64,000 bases of DNA from Montifringilla adamsi (taxonomy: Eukaryota; Chordata; Aves; Passeriformes; Passeridae), in assembly GCA_017590115.1 (NCBI GenBank), contig JAGGNK010013114.1:992001-1056000 (forward strand). Direction: 5' to 3'. Positions 61,466-64,000 of this stretch are shown one piece after another. A program made the translations under genes and the position numbers. Position 1 is the stretch's first letter. Each line of letters begins with the position of its first letter. The notes beneath the pieces are model-generated. The model did no database searches. It worked only from the letters and a program-made list of their open reading frames with translations, and had not been told where the DNA came from.

Positions 61466-64000
61466 TACATCAAACACTAAGGTTCTTAGCTGTGAAATTC
61501 ACATTCACAAATACTCTGAATGATGAAAGTAGGTGCAACAAAGAATACCTTTTTAGAGGAGGGTGAGCTAACAGCCTTGCATGTAGTTTTGACATTTGCA
61601 AATGAAGTTCCCCAATCATTTTTTTCAAAGTATTATTACGCCTACACAAGTCTAACATTGCTTCAGAAGAATTGGCTGTCAACCTGCAGCAGTCAACTCT
61701 GCAAAACAAAAACAAGCATGTCTATCTACAAAAACCTAACCCTTGAGCTCTCAACTTCCACCTTCAAACTACTTTCATTTCAAAGAAGGGAAATTTTTTT
61801 AGGTGTATCAACATTCTTAACAGAATGCACACAGCAAATTAAATAGCATAAACTGTAGTTCCCTCCATATTTCTTTCTTATCTGAGGGCATTTTAGTAAT
61901 TTAAATGATAGAGAAATTTACTACTAAATGAATAGGAATTTCAGGAATAGCTGAAATACACAGTAGGGAGTGGTACTCAATACTGGTGTTCAGCTGAAGG
62001 TAGTGACCCAAAAGGAAAAGATGCCCTGTGAGGGCCCAGGGTGAGCCCCATCCCTTCCTGTGTCCTTTCTCACAGCACTATTTCAAAGTTACTGACACCT
62101 TTTCCTCCAGTTGCTTTGCACATTTGGTTTTATTAATGCTAATCAGAAATATACTGTTCTTTATTATAAAGTTTATTATAAACTAAACATATACTTCTGA
62201 AAGAGAATTGTTAGAGCATTTATATTACAAAATTACAAGGTTTTAAAACTTATTTTGCCAATTCCTCTGTAGTGATTATTACTGTTCAGAACTGAGTGAA
62301 TAAACTGTACTCATTAGTACTTTAGTTGGGTCAATGCAGAGTAAAGATGTAGTTATTAGCAATTCCAGCTTCTATGTAGCTACAGAAACCATTGTACAAA
62401 GGAAATTTGTAGCTCAAATGTTGCCATCTGTTTTGCCTATTTTCAGGTCATTCAGGAACTTCACTGAAGCTCCACTTCCATTTTTATCACTATCTCCTTC
62501 ACAAGGTTCCTTCAACATGCTGGTTTAAACTTGGGATCCCATTCCAGTGGTCCAGCCCCCAGTTCCACCTTCCATTCTGCAGGTGATTTTTTATTATTTA
62601 TTAAAATATGAAACAAAACTGAAAACAAGGAAGAAAACTGTTGTTTGAAAACAACCAAGCTCTGATGAAAAAGGGAAGAGGAGTTATACCTCTAAAAACT
62701 TCTTTGGTGTGATTTAAAAGCACCTGACCCTGGCTCCTCTTGTGGGATTTCTGTTTAATTTTTATTTTGAACATTAGAAAACCTTTATGTGTCCAGTTAG
62801 TAAACTTAGTTTGGTTTTTGATGGTAAAAATTTATAAAATTCAACATTGAACAATTCAACATTTTTGAAGGATAAAGTCAAAACCAAGCCTATTCATAAT
62901 TTTCAATGCATAATGCCCTTTGAAACTCCTTCAAGATGAATAATTTTTGATAGATAACACTTTTAAAATAAACAGTGCACAAATTTAAAAGGACAAGACA
63001 AAAACTACTTGTTAATAAAGAAACCTGAAACCCTTATTTCAATTTAGATTATGGATCATTTATTTGTAGTAGGATAAAGCTTAATTTTGATCTGATGTCT
63101 TTAGGTTCTCCAGGCCCTTGTTCCCCTGGCTTTACTCTCAAAGCTCCTTATTGTTGTTGTTTTTTCCAGACTGGCCTGGTATGTATTTTTCAGGATGTAA
63201 TTTCACCTGGACAGAGCTGATGAGACAGTGACTGCATCTTGCCCAAAAGAGCTGTCTTTCCAGTCCTGGCTCCTTCTCCTGTCCAAGGAAACAAGTCCAA
63301 GGCAACTCCACCCAGGCTGGGCTATGAAGAAAAATGTGTCCTGGCCAAAGAACCTGACAGATTCTGCATAAATATATTCAATAAAGGCAAGCAGAAGACT
63401 GTGGAGAAGAAGGAGAATCTCACAAATTTTCTAGGTCTAACTCTCTATTTTAAGCCTTTAAAAAGCATCAGCCAATGCAAACACCAAAAGAGAAATGTGG
63501 TCTTTGGACATGGCCTCGTACAAGGTTGTCATACTTTAGAGCTGATCAGTTGAATAAAATCAGGGACTTTCTCTAACAACCTCTCCTCAGTAGGAAAAGC
63601 TCAACAAAATACCAAGAACTTGAGCAGGTGAAGAATTCAAATGCTGTTGGACTGGCTCTGCCCATAAACTTCAAATGTATTGAAGCAATTGGCACTCAAG
63701 ACCATAGACCCTAGTGCAGGAAGTCTCTTATGACTGTGCTCCTGAGCAGGCAGTGCATTATCACTGCCATTACCTACTCAGTGGCAGGCAGTGTTTGGCA
63801 TCTCCACTTCCTTAAGCCACCTCTCATTTACAAAGATCAGTGCATTTTTGAAGAGTGAAAATCAAAGGCATAATAAAAACCAGTCTGGAACTGCAGTCAC
63901 CTTTGCTTCCCTGAGAAGAGTGAGGACACCACACTTAACAATCCAGGATGTTAGTGTTTATTACTGAGTGCATAGGTAATCTGCTACATGGGTTACTGTG

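Larger units (their letters stand above)
55932..64000 (-). other. Sequence upstream of E1, presumably ABI3BP intron
   Basis: It holds the CTTT microsatellite, a poly-A tract and two CR1 elements. I found no minus-strand Met plus hydrophobic segment ending at a phase-1 donor, and no GC-rich promoter-like stretch, so this is most likely intron, with the first exon further upstream. Confidence 0.55.

Overview
The window is part of a bird genome. Four CR1 LINE remnants read clearly, including one of about 750 bp that still encodes the C-terminal part of a CR1 reverse-transcriptase ORF, and a fifth short 3' tail is probable. Base composition is AT-rich, introns are long, and no open reading frame of bacterial size exists. 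Species cannot be decided from this sequence.

One gene accounts for all the coding sequence I can support: ABI3BP (TARSH, target of Nesh-SH3), an extracellular-matrix protein, on the minus strand. I resolved 23 coding exons between 55931 and 79, each bounded by AG/GT splice sites and joining in frame with no stop (1908 nt, 636 codons). Transcription runs from high to low coordinates. E1-E2 (55752-55931, 47084-47152) encode the N-terminal conserved segment. E3-E4 (44956-45088, 35759-35940) encode the first fibronectin type III (FN3) domain. E5-E9 (32753-25864) encode the linker, with several N-glycosylation sequons. E10-E23 (20632-79) encode a Ser/Thr/Pro-rich spacer made of short exons of 63-81 nt, all in phase 1-1. 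The signal-peptide exon and promoter must lie beyond 64000. The rest of the spacer, the second FN3 domain and the C-terminus must lie before position 1.

The most interesting feature is the spacer. Its exons fall into at least three recurring sequence classes (alpha, beta, gamma), often with similar intron sequence around them, so a multi-exon cassette has been duplicated repeatedly inside the gene. Two further copies look decayed: 6530-6607 keeps its reading frame but has lost its splice donor, and about 10029-10075 is truncated. A separate pair of diverged intronic segments (2557-2940 and 11640-12120) points the same way.

The rest is intron: CR1 pieces, three clear tandem duplications (periods 61, 35 and 128 bp), three microsatellites, and A/T tracts. 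I saw no convincing RNA gene, CRISPR array, plus-strand gene or complete mobile element.
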